From: Gnomoniopsis sp. IMI 355080
Taxonomy: Eukaryota > Ascomycota > Sordariomycetes > Diaporthales > Gnomoniaceae
NCBI GenBank assembly: GCA_027946555.1
Contig: JAPEVC010000349.1
Location: forward strand, 1-25,511
DNA: 25,511 nucleotides
Direction: 5' to 3'
The position numbers were made by a program, and so were the translations under genes. The notes under the pieces were generated by a model. That model had not been told where the DNA came from. It ran no database searches and was given only the letters and a program-made list of their open reading frames with translations. Of the stretch, positions 10,059 through 20,064 are shown in pieces; the stretch's first letter is position 1; each line of letters starts with the position of its first letter.

Positions 10059-11569
10059 TCATTTAACGCCTTGTCCTGGCTTCTTCTTGTTTTCCTTCAA
10101 CATCACAACGGAGTATCTGAAACAAGATAATTAGCATGAGAGATCCCGAGCGAGATGAGAGCCGAGAGATTACTTACGCGATGATACCTCCGATGGCAAC
10201 AAAGACACCAAGCACGGACTTGTCGCCAATCGCCCGGCCGGAGGTCATCCAGCCCAGGGCTACGATGGTGCACGTCTTGACATGGCCTACCACAGTGCTC
10301 GAGACGGGCCCCGTTTGGGCGATGATGAAGAATTGCGAAATGTTGATGAGCGCAGCGAAGCCACCGGACTGAAATAGGCAATTGAGTCAGCAACCCTGCC
10401 CAAAGTGTTCACGCGAGTCGGTGCAATATGGTCGCGACCCATGACACTCTTGTTGGTCAGGGGGTAATCGACCAAGTGGAGATTAAAGGTCCAACCGATG
10501 CCCAAATAAAGAAAAGGGTGCACCAAAGGAAGCGCCTGAGTGCTGCGCCGCGCCAGATGGTGGGGATGTGTAAGGGAAACTCACCATCAAGATCATGAGC
10601 CAGCGGTTGACAGGAACCTCGGTCCATACGGGGAAGGTATCCACGAACGGGATCACGTAGAGCAACATGAAGGCTGACACCGGTGCCTGGTTGAACAGCA
10701 GCTGCATCGAGCTCATCTGCAGCTTACGGTGGTACGCGCCGATCCAGACAGTGTACAAGGAGCTTGCAAAAATGCCTGCGAACGCAAAGATAACACCCAG
10801 TCCGCTTGTTGTCTTGACCGTCGCATCCGCAGCGGGCAGACTGTCGTAGTAGCTGACCATGCCAACACCAGCACAAGCCGGAATCAACGCGATGAGAGCG
10901 TTGCGGGGGAGAGTTGCCTGGTAGAGGACAAAGTTCATCAGGGCGACGCAGGGCGTCAGCAGGATACGAGCCACTTGGTAGAAGGTAACGCTCGAGAAGG
11001 CGAGAGAGAGGTTCGGCAGGATGACATTGAGCGCCATGGCAACAGAGAGCGGGAAAATGGCTCGGAAAGAGGCCCGGCGAGGCTCAAAATAGCCGAAGCG
11101 AGGTCGCGAAAGGATAAAGAGCGTGAGCCATGTTATGCAAAAGTGAAAGGCCGCAAAGGTGAGCTGGGCCAATTTGAGAGAAGGATCGGAGAAGATGGCT
11201 TTGTTGGTGAAGACCTATAGCATTGTGTTAGTCTAGTTGCACCGCCGGTGGCACAAGAGAGGAAGAAACGCTTACAATGCCCACTGTTGCCAAAGTATTT
11301 ACACCAATCCATATTACTCCAGATGTGGCGGAAGGTTTTGGTGGTTCTGATTTCTCCGTCTCCTGGGGAAGCAGTTCCTCGTCCTCTCGATGCTCGAGCT
11401 CTCCATCGTGGTTGCTGTCCTGGTATACTGTGGGTGACTTGAGAGTGGATAAGCTCTCGTCGTCACGGACAAAAACGGTCTTCTCGTTGACTTCCTCGTG
11501 TCCTCCTGCTTCGGTGTGGGATGAGGCAGTAGAGCCTGCCCTTTCTGAACGGCCGTCGTCTGAAGACAT
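10059..11569 (-). CDS. TPT-family (triose-phosphate/nucleotide-sugar) membrane transporter
   Basis: Four exons on the minus strand: 11569-11276, 11214-10585, 10368-10178 and 10116-10059, giving 390 residues. Introns are 61, 216 and 61 nt with GTAAGC, GTGAGT and GTAAGT donors. The joins restore family sequence: NTLATVGI-VFTNKAIF, MILM-SGGFAALIN and GGIIA-YSVVMLK. Residues 1-80 are hydrophilic and acidic. About ten hydrophobic segments follow, from residue 84 (SGVIWIGVNTLATVGIV) to about 372. The signature region near the end reads QTGPVSSTVVGHVKT (about 326-340), typical of the TPT branch of the drug/metabolite transporter superfamily. Members exchange phosphorylated sugars or nucleotide sugars across Golgi, ER or other membranes; the substrate cannot be read from sequence. 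The tail is short and basic (KENKKKPGQGVK). EDEELL (62-67) fits an acidic dileucine sorting signal. The chosen ATG has A at -3; upstream in-frame codons include no ATG. Confidence 0.9.
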
Positions 11570-12600
11570 GTTGGCTATGTGCGTGTGTGATGGTACAGGT
11601 AACACTATTTGGTAATCCGTGGTTTTCTCAAAAGCGCGGAGGAATGATGGAGCCTCGTCGACGCCTCGTCGAGGGCAAGGCGAGCAGAAACGGTTATATG
11701 ACGAAGTCCCCCAGAGTCAGGCAAGCAAGCCAAGTCACGACAGCAGGCGGAGTCAAGGTCGGTTGCCGAGATGCGTTCGTCCAAAGGTGCTTACGAGGCT
11801 GGACAGTAGTGTGAGTAGTGTGATTTAGAGAGCGTGTTAAAGATATAGCGAGCTGCACCAAAGCGGACCGGATGCGGAACAAATGTGGGAGAAAAAGAAA
11901 AGAAGACGGGCGGCACTAGAGAGGTTTAAAGCCGGCGACAGTTGAAGGACTGTAGGAGTGACTTGACTAGTTTTATCAAGGGATGTGGAAGGTTGAAAAG
12001 AGAGACGATCTACGCCTAGAAGGATGAAGCGGCCTGTGGCGATCACTTTGTCAAATACGCGAGCAAGGGAAGCAAAGCAAGCAGAAGAGTAAAGGTTGAA
12101 TGAAGGTAAGGTTGCCAGAGAGGATTCAAAGCATCCCTTCCAGTCAAGCATCAGCCCCGGCGACCCGAGAAAAGGGCCCTTGCAAAAAGGGGAGTGAGAG
12201 ACGGGCTGCAGGGGCTTGCGTTCGTGCGAGGGCACCAAGAGAAAGAGGAGCATCGACAGGGGTACCCAGACGTATCGATACATGTCCTCAGACAACGTGC
12301 GCCCTACTTTGGGCCTCGGGGGGGCCCCCAGAACGGTTGAGGGAATGCGAGGAACGCTCGGCAAGCCAAAACACCCTCAGCCGTGAGACCAACTCCAAAG
12401 TCTAGAAGCCGCCTCCTAGCGCTCAATCTAGGACGCGGGCGAAAAGAATATTGTTCCATCTGGAGGAGAGGGAGAGAGGGGAGAAAGACACTCTTGCCGA
12501 GCTGTCCTACCTACCTACCTAGGAGGTTTGTGCCTAGGTACCTAGGTAGGCATGTCAGAGGGGGGGGGCTGGAGAGAGATAGGTGTCTTTGTTCTGGGTA
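11570..12600 (-). promoter_or_regulatory. Upstream region of the transporter gene
   Basis: No gene is supported. A 175-codon open frame on the minus strand (12364-11837) has no recognisable domain, is Ser/Leu-rich and lies where a promoter and leader are expected, so I treat it as chance. Purine-rich tracts (GAGAGAG, GAAGAGTAAAG) occur on the plus strand. The right end carries the CCTAGGTA inverted repeat listed separately. Confidence 0.4.
12506..12550. repeat. Inverted repeat of CCTAGGTA/CCTACC units
   Basis: The left arm (12506-12523) is built of CCTA units ending in CCTAGG. The right arm (12533-12550) begins CCTAGGTA and ends TAGGTAGG. The reverse complement of the left arm matches the right arm at 16 of 18 positions, with a 9-base spacer, so a stable hairpin is possible. 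The same core recurs at about 20683, 24384, 24494, 25059-25080, 25141, 25218 and 25257. No coding capacity. Confidence 0.85.
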
Positions 12601-12937
12601 GCAGCAGTACATCACATCATACAGTACAATAGTCCATAGCAGTAACAGGCTACATGGCTAGCCTCTTGTCATCGCAACACACCTGCATAGGCATGAACTG
12701 CTAGATACTAACGGTACATACTATAGTAGATGCCCTCTCACAAACTGTGGCAGAAGGGCTAGTTTCATCTGTCACCCGAAACCAGGACCCATCCCTACAT
12801 CACGTCCGCAGCTCCGTTCTCGTGCGAGGCTAATCTACCACCGCGCGCCGCGCACAGTCTGAAAACAGTTCTGTCCAGATTTGGTCGCCAGCCTTACCAA
12901 GGCGCAAGGCGGGCACATCCCTGGGCTTGCGAAAGCC

Positions 12938-12960
12938 AAAAAAAAACAAAAAAAAAAAAA
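12938..12960 (+). repeat. Poly-A tract
   Basis: 23 bases of A interrupted by one C at 12947. A second, shorter A run follows at about 12969. No target-site duplication or adjacent retroelement body was recognised, so it is called a simple repeat rather than a retroposon tail. Confidence 0.85.
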
Positions 12961-15029
12961 GAGGATCCAAAAAATTAGAAGCAATCCGTTGCCTGACTTC
13001 GCCCTGAATCGATGGAAACTTGCAACATATCTAGCAGGTCAAGACTAGACCTAGGCGTCATTCTCTTCATGATTATCCCAACGTGGGGGCTGAACAGTAT
13101 CCTTATTACGGCGTCAGACACTTTTGGTGCACGGCTTCCACAACGCCGCTGGGGACGCTATCATATGCTTTCTTCAGCCGCTTCCGGTCCAAGGTCAAGA
13201 AAGTCTGATTGACAGTCGCTATCCCTAAGATGTTGGGACCCAAGAAATCAAGAACCTTAATTATAGTCCTCCCGTCGGAGAAACTGCTGCACGCCTTGAG
13301 GAATAATTTCGGTAGGGAATATGATTTGTGCACCACAAAACCATCAACGGCAGAAGCTCAGCACACCAGACACTGCCCAGGCGCTTGAAAAAGTATATAT
13401 TGTGGACAAATTTAGTGGCCTCATTGACGAAACAACTCTCCCCCTTTTTTTTCATTTTTTTTGCTTGGACAAAAGACTCGGGAAACAAACTTTTGACTAG
13501 CCATGGCCCAAGATATCAATTTGATGAAGTGTCAAATGAAGGGTCGGGACAGCTTCAAGCTATTTCCCAAACAAAGAGGGAATCTGGGTGGACTACTCCA
13601 TCCGTACCCGACTTTCGCTCTGTTTCGAACCTAAAGACGCTTGGCTGCGAGCTGCTGCTATTTGCCAAGAAAAGACCAAGATGTTCCTCATCATGACTGA
13701 CTGGACGTGGCCGGGCACTCAGCCGCTGCAGCCGTCGGTTAAGCCAACCAAAGAAGTACTGTACCGGAGCGGAAGAGGCTTGACGGCGTTGCTTGCGGAC
13801 ACGGAGTCTGTTCAGCGGAGCTCCCGTCTGTTTCGGTCCCAAGATGTAGTCTATTATAAAAGTGCATAGTGCTGTGGTGTACGGACCGGCCACCAAAGGC
13901 CACCAAAGTCCGAGGTCGTTGTCTTTCCTTCCCCGGATTTTCATTCTGGAACCTCTCCCAAACGCATACAGAGTCCTGAATTGTGGACACCCAAAACGAT
14001 ACGAGTGGGTCTTGGCTATTCAGGCGACCGGGCGCCGAGGCTACGAACATCTGGGAGCATGCATGTTGTCCAGAACTCCAATGTATGGACTACCTTATTA
14101 CCAAGTCAAACCTGGTATAGAGTCCAGAGACTGTCCCGTTTGTGCGATCTGTAGTGGCCGAGTGGCAAGCCCACCCCTAATATTCAAACTAAAGTTTAAT
14201 CCGGTCTGGGCGTGGGCATGATCTAAGCTTACTCGCCCTGGTTGTCTACATCGAAACGGCGAAAGCGATGGGATGGCGCCCCCGAGACCGAGACTTTGCC
14301 TCCGAGACGAACAAAGACGTTGTTTTGTCGCTTGGGTGCTTGCCGAGTGTGATCTCAGAGGGTGAAGGAGGGGTCTCCATCAAACCAAAGAGGAACTACG
14401 TTCAAAACAGACCCTCCACCTCGGACACAGTTGCAACATTCGATCGGTGTCCGTGAGCACTCACTGACACCCTACCACTGATGTGCGTCATGTATGTGGG
14501 GTACGTTGACGACGCTCATGTCGTGTATACTTGCGCATTCCCCCACACTCAGGCACAATACCTCCACGTCGTCGATTAGTGGTGGGAGTATGGACAGAGA
14601 GGGCCAATCTTCATTACCCGAACCGTACAATGCTGCAGGCTCCATGAAACGTGTACTGCGGGCGCGCTCCCCGAAAGGGCTGAGACTGACAGGTTCCTGG
14701 ACGTGACATCTGGTGTGTCTTGTAGCGCCCCGATGCCAGGAACGAAGCAGGCGAGGTTGACGACAGCCAGCCAGCATGCGAATCGAGATGGAGGCGGTCG
14801 ACGCGTGACAGTGGGGTGACACAAATGAATAGATTGCCTTGTCTCTCACTCATTCTTCTTCGTCTTGCCCAGTCGAGCCAGCCGATGCCATCGGAGGTCG
14901 GAGGTCTGGCCGATAACCCTGATAATGGAAGCATATTTTGGCAACTGCACGTTTCAGGGCTCGTCGCCGTGACTGGACCCCGGGCAACACGGCACAGAAG
15001 GATCGGCAGGCTTGCATCGACCCTGGAAT

Positions 15030-15100
15030 ATCACCACCACCGCAGGCACCGCTACCATCACCACCACTACTGCTTACTACTACTTCTACAGCATTACTAG
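15030..15100 (+). repeat. Imperfect CAC/TAC trinucleotide stretch
   Basis: Short runs of CAC, CAT and TAC triplets follow each other over about 70 bases. This is low-complexity DNA that creates spurious His-rich frames. Confidence 0.7.
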
Positions 15101-16256
15101 TACAAGTCTCAATTTGTTTGGAGGGTGTGGGGGCGAGGGGGGAGCCTCATCATGCCTGTAAATTATACGTTTGCGTACTAGTACTGGTCTTTCGCTCTCA
15201 ATCTAGCAATCTTTGAAAACTCGACCTACTCTTGCATAAGATCGATTATCATTAGCAGTAGAGGCAGATCATGATCCAGCCCATTGGTACCAATAATCAG
15301 GGGTCACCAGGTTCAAATATTTCACCATCGCCTAGGTGGATGAGATGATATGCAATAAACGTACGGTAGATGACCGGGGATCTTTGCCATGCTCACACAA
15401 GAGAGCGAGGAGAATCAAACCAGAAGACATGAATTTCAATGGAGGCCAAAAATAACCCTCAAGAGGGCTTGCAGTGAGCCTCGTCAGCACGTCCGAGAGC
15501 CCTGCAAGCGTGCACAAGATAGCGTGAGATTCCCAATAATCTAAGATTGTACATAGCCCCAAAAACAAGAACAAAAAGTACCGGTACAAGCGTCCAAGCC
15601 TCATCCCATCTTCCCTGGCCCCGCCTGGCGGCCCTGGGCCACCAACGCCGCGTGGAGTCAGGTCAGGTACTGTACTGTGTGCTATAGCAAGGGACTACAG
15701 TGTAGCCTTTAGACTTTGGTGGCCTGTATCGAGAGCTGACTTCGAGACACCACCGTGACCCTTTTTGTCTTTCCGTATATTAACCGCACAAGAGGTCCCC
15801 TTGGTCCTAAGCTCCTTCATACCGTGATACTTCCAAATTGAGATACCCAATCTGTCGACGCGGGAAGGTCTCTCCTCCCTTTTTCAAAGCTGTATAGTTA
15901 TTTATCCGCTGTCAAAAGAGTCGAGACCTCTGATTCATCTCCCTTGCGCGGTAAAAGACGTCTGTTTCATTCGTGGCTGGCTGGAAATCGGCCCCAGACT
16001 CTCCCTTGCCAGCGGAATCCAAGACAACTTTATTCCCAAGTCAGGGACTACCGTGACTCAAGTCCTTATCTTGCGCTTGGAGCGGTGTGTAGGTGGCCAC
16101 AGCTGTTTCTCTCTCTCGAACGCTCTAGCTCTCGACACTGTCGATACTTGACACTGAAATACCCGCCCTTTGGGTTGCGTTGACCGGAAGAGCTCCAAAC
16201 GACATACACATCCACGTCACCCAATCCCGGATCGGAAAGGACTATTGCCAAGCAAG

Positions 16257-17709
16257 ATGGCAACTCACGCCAACGGCAATGGCACTCACAGTGGCCACTC
16301 AAACGGTTTGTGGGATCCACAACTCTGTCAAGCCCGAACTCTGTCGATGCTAACCAGCGGCCTTTTTTAAGGGTCCAACGGGCACAGCAATGGCAACGGA
16401 CGTCCAGCAACAAAGGCACGCTCAGACAGCTTCTTTCAGGATTTTGGCGTTTGGAAAGACGCTCCTGTCCTGACAGGCAGCACCAAATTCGAGCCATTGC
16501 CAGATGTGAAGAACATCATGATCACCGGTGGAGCGGGCTTCATGTAAGTGTCCGGCCCGGGTCATTCTCCATCCGTTCGGACTTCTGCTGACACGCGTGC
16601 GCGATCCACTCAGTGCTTGCTGGCTCGTACGACACCTAACTTTGACGTACTCTGGTGCTTACAACATTGTCTCATTCGACAAGCTGGACTACTGCGCCTC
16701 TCTGAACAACACGCGCATGTTGAATGACAAGCGGAATTTCAATTTTGTCCAAGGTGACATCACTAACCCAGAAGAAGTCGTGGCCTGCCTCGAGCGGTAT
16801 AACATTGACACCATCTTTCACTTTGCCGCTCAATCGCATGTCGACTTGAGTTTTGGAAACTCGTACGGCTTCACCCACACCAACGTGTATGGAACCCACG
16901 TCCTCCTCGAGAGTGCCAAGAAGGTCGGCATCAAGCGCTTCATCCACATCTCCACTGATGAGGTGTACGGTGAAGTGAACGACGACGACGATGACCTTCT
17001 TGAGAGCAGTATCCTGGCGCCCACAAACCCCTACGCAGCGTCCAAGGCTGCGGCAGAGATGTTGGTGCACTCGTACCAGAAGAGCTTCAAGCTCCCCGTG
17101 ATCATCGTGCGGAGCAACAATGTCTACGGCCCTCACCAGTATCCAGAGAAGATCATTCCCAAGTTCAGCTGTCTGCTGCATCGCAAGCAGCCCGTCGTTC
17201 TTCATGGCGACGGCAGCCCCACTAGACGGTACTTGTACGCGGGAGACGCGGCAGATGCCTTCGACACCATCCTGCACAAAGGGCAGTTGGGCCAGGTGTA
17301 CAATGTGGGATCGTACGACGAAATCTCCAATTTGACACTCTGCAGCAAACTGCTAGCAGAACTGGGTATCCCTCACGAGACGGAGGAGGAGCTTCGAAAG
17401 TGGGTCAAATATACACACGACCGGCCCTTCAACGACCACCGGTATGCAGTGGACGGGACCAAGTTGCGACAGCTTGGGTGGGACCAAAAGACCAGCTTTG
17501 CCGAGGGGCTCAAGACCACGGTAGACTGGTACCGGAGGTTTGGTGAGAAGTGGTGGGGCGACATCTCCAAGGTACTGTCGCCCTTCCCTGTGGTGTCGGG
17601 TGTGGATGTCATCAGCGATAAGGAGCCTGTCACAGACATGCCGCAGCCGAAAAAGCGCAAAGTCAGTGAGGTCAACGGTGCTCAAGGCAAAGCCTTCCAG
17701 GTCTCGTGA
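16257..17709 (+). CDS. dTDP/UDP-glucose 4,6-dehydratase-like enzyme
   Basis: Exons 16257-16305, 16372-16543 and 16614-17709, with introns of 66 nt (donor GTTTGT, branch CTAAC, acceptor AAG) and 70 nt (donor GTAAGT, branch CTGAC, acceptor CAG), give 438 residues. The second intron splits the NAD-binding motif GGAGFI (69-74); splicing gives GGAGFI-ACWLVRHL. It is an extended short-chain dehydrogenase/reductase: Rossmann motif GGAGFI, HFAAQSHVD, STDEVYGE (187-194) with the Thr-Asp-Glu of 4,6-dehydratases, and YAASK (Tyr214, Lys218). Such enzymes turn an NDP-glucose into its 4-keto-6-deoxy form. In fungi the related UDP-glucose 4,6-dehydratase begins UDP-rhamnose synthesis; dTDP versus UDP preference cannot be told from sequence. 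The N-terminus is a Gly/Asn/His/Ser-rich leader (HSNGSNGHSNGNG). A run of five Asp (197-201) sits after the catalytic segment. The C-terminus carries PKKRKV (419-424), a classical nuclear-localisation pattern. No partner epimerase/reductase gene is in the window. Confidence 0.92.
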
Positions 17710-18474
17710 GCTTGAGCTTGCGAGATGTGCAAATGATCATGAATGGGCGCGGAGGGGGAGGGTCCCTTGGGAGAGGACTCATGACGTGTAGTTTTTCTTT
17801 CGATGTCTTTTTTGTGGCGTTGAATAGATCTCCGCTTGTTGCAAGTATTAGGTAAACAAAGCTTTGCCATGCTTGATAAAATGCCATGCTATCAACGAGT
17901 ACCTAAGTTTTGTATCGCATGTTGCTGGCCATGGTATGTACGAAAAAGCGAACAAGTCAAATCAACAACTCAGACGATTTCCAGCAAAGACGCCATGATT
18001 TCACTGGTGGCCGATTCTGCGGGGGAATTTTCGAAAACATACCGTCAAGCCTACCCGTAGACCGGGATGAGAGCCAAGGGAGAACTACGCGGAAAGGCAT
18101 TGTGAAGAAGGATCGTGTGTGTAGACATTCCGAGGGAAAGCGACGAACAAGGCTCAAGCAAGTTCATAGTCGATACTTGAGAGGAAATAGAATACTTTGG
18201 TCCCTTGAGTAATAGACTGGAGTTTCCCGTCGCCATGTCAGCCCTATGTCCTTGGTTTTAAAGCCAAAGTGAGTATTCGAAGAGGAACACCACCATCACT
18301 AGCTGGACAGTCTCATGTGCCGCATGTTCTCAATTATATAAAGCCCTCATCAGACTTGCTTCTCACTGTGACATTCCATGGCGTAATGGCCCATGATGGA
18401 CCTACAAGATGTTGAGGCATCTTCGTTCTCGAATTCCTTCATTCACATGTACACACGACTTGACCAACCGTGCG
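17710..18474. other. Convergent intergenic region, dehydratase to methyltransferase
   Basis: About 0.77 kb between two stop codons, expected to hold both 3' UTRs. Only short unrecognised frames. No repeat or RNA gene seen. Confidence 0.6.
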
Positions 18475-20064
18475 TCATTCTCCTTCGTCTGGCAGGTTCG
18501 AGATGGGCACTTCTGACCCGAGCGCAGCTGCCCCTGGCGTCGAATACTGCGTCTGGGAAGATGATGGCGGTGGGGAGGGCACCTCATGCTCGCCATGGCC
18601 ACTCTTCTTGGCAATTAGCCCAGAGACAGACAACCTAGGCGCCGCCTCACACGAGGGCTCTCGAGGCTTTCTTGCAATGGTTACTCGCAATCGGATTTGG
18701 AAACCCTTATTCAGATTGGGGTTCGTCGCCATGGCGATCATCTGCTGGCCCACACTATCGCACGCTGTTCTTACCGTTGCCGCGTCCCAGCCCATATACT
18801 TGGTCAGTAGCCGCAGCGAGTAGCTCTCGAACCCAGCCCGCAGCGTGACGAGCCACAACTTTCCCAGCGGGGAGTTGGATGGGTCGAGCGGAATGATGTG
18901 CTCGTGCACCTCGCAGTCAACAAATCCGTTGTGCTCGAGCAGGCCTGGCTCCATATGGTCGATCCCACGGTGTTTGCCATGCTTAATCTCGGCCTCCTCG
19001 ATGTCCTTGGCGGCTTTGTGCATCAAAGAGTGGGGAGGGAAACGGTCGTAAAAGTTCTTCTCTCCCTCGTGGTCATGGAACTCGAGGATCTCAACCCATC
19101 CGCCTGGTTTGAGACACCGCAACGTCTCTCTGTATACCGAATTCCAGTCTCGGAAGGCTCCTGACATGTGTCTGTAATGGACCATGTCGAATGAACTGTC
19201 CGCCCACGGCCAAGGGTCTTCCCCATCCATCACTTTGAATTGACAATTCAAAGGCACTGCTCTCTCAAATGTGGGAGATATGTCGATGCCAATGACCTTG
19301 CAATCAGGCCATGTCTCAGCTGCCCCCAGTGCCCACTCGCCAGTACCAGTGCCGACATCGAGCACCATTGTGGGATCCTCCAATGTTATGGTTGTCAATT
19401 CTAAATTGAAAATATTCAAGTAGATCTGATGCAGGATGCGAAGTCGGTCCTGCTCATCCTCGTCATTTGGCATAAAATAGTCTCGACAGTAGCGCCGACC
19501 ATGCTCCCATACCATGGTAGTCTCATCGTCAGGGTCATATAGGGATGTTCCGAACCTAGGTTCAAAGTCAGCCATGTCCTTCTCTGTAACAGCAGTGGCA
19601 CGTGCTCACAACACTTGACTGTCCGGCGTTGGCAACGACGACTTGTCTTGCCCTGATGCTGAAAGCTGGATGGAGCCTTGCAGCTCGGGACTCTGTGTTT
19701 GCCTGCCATCCCTTCTCATCCCCAGATCCCCCGGGCCAGAGAGCACGGGCTTGCCCTTGTTGGCGTTGTCAACCATTTCCATGCCCGCAATTCCGTCTTC
19801 GTCCGAGTCATCGTGTTCATGAAAAGCCGGATCCTGTGACCCTGAAGACGCCCCATATCTTGTCTGTGGCTCAGTCTCATCATCATAACCGAGAGCAGCA
19901 GACCCCGATTGCCCTGGTTCTTCCCGTCTTGGAACCCTACCTTCAGATCTCGGATATGCGTCTTGCGTAGGCCCGGTTTGATTAGATTTGGAAGAAGGGT
20001 AGTGAGGCTGCTGAATGTCCGGGGCATGTGACAAACCCTCACTTCCTCGTTTGCGCTTGTCCAT
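18475..20064 (-). CDS. LaeA-like SAM-dependent methyltransferase
   Basis: Two exons on the minus strand, 20064-19610 and 19555-18475, with a 54-nt intron (donor GTGAGC; CTGAC branch 10-14 bases before acceptor CTAG), give 511 residues; the join reads SQVL-FGTSLYDPDD in frame. Residues 1-152 are hydrophilic and probably disordered, with a basic start (MDKRKR) and an acidic patch (HDDSDEDG). The methyltransferase domain spans about 175-420: ENGRRY-like EHGRRYCRDYFMPNDEDEQ, SAM motif I VLDVGTGTGE (216-225), GIDISP, then FDMVHYRHM and LKPGGWVEILEF. This is the fungal LaeA-like/TAM-type class-I methyltransferase family. LaeA itself is a nuclear regulator of secondary metabolism; most relatives have unknown substrates, and orthology is not claimed. 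The last about 70 residues are Ser/Pro/Glu-rich. Alternative model: without splicing, an ATG at 19575, inside the proposed intron, opens a 366-residue protein containing the whole catalytic domain. Confidence 0.82.

Larger units (their letters stand above)
12601..16256. other. Gene-poor intergenic stretch, 3.7 kb
   Basis: No gene with recognisable protein sequence was found on either strand. Open frames are short (up to about 130 codons), overlap on opposite strands and lack family motifs. Contents seen: an A-rich tract with one C (12938-12960); a direct 10-bp repeat GGCCACCAAA (13888-13907); an imperfect CAC/TAC trinucleotide stretch (about 15030-15100). A 90-codon ATG frame on the minus strand (15604-15332) is hydrophobic at its start but unrecognised. 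The right end should hold the promoter and leader of the dehydratase gene. A short minus-strand peptide near 13106-13336 faintly resembles reverse transcriptase but is not convincing. Confidence 0.55.

Noticed and set aside
11837..12364. 175-codon open frame on the minus strand
   Set aside because: No known motif, located in the expected promoter/leader of the transporter, with purine-rich DNA on the other strand that removes stops by composition.
13555..14221. Overlapping open frames of 90-130 codons on both strands
   Set aside because: They overlap on opposite strands, show no family motifs and no consistent splice signals.
15332..15604. 90-codon hydrophobic frame (minus)
   Set aside because: Starts with ATG and has a hydrophobic stretch, but no relative recognised and no transcript signals; left as intergenic.
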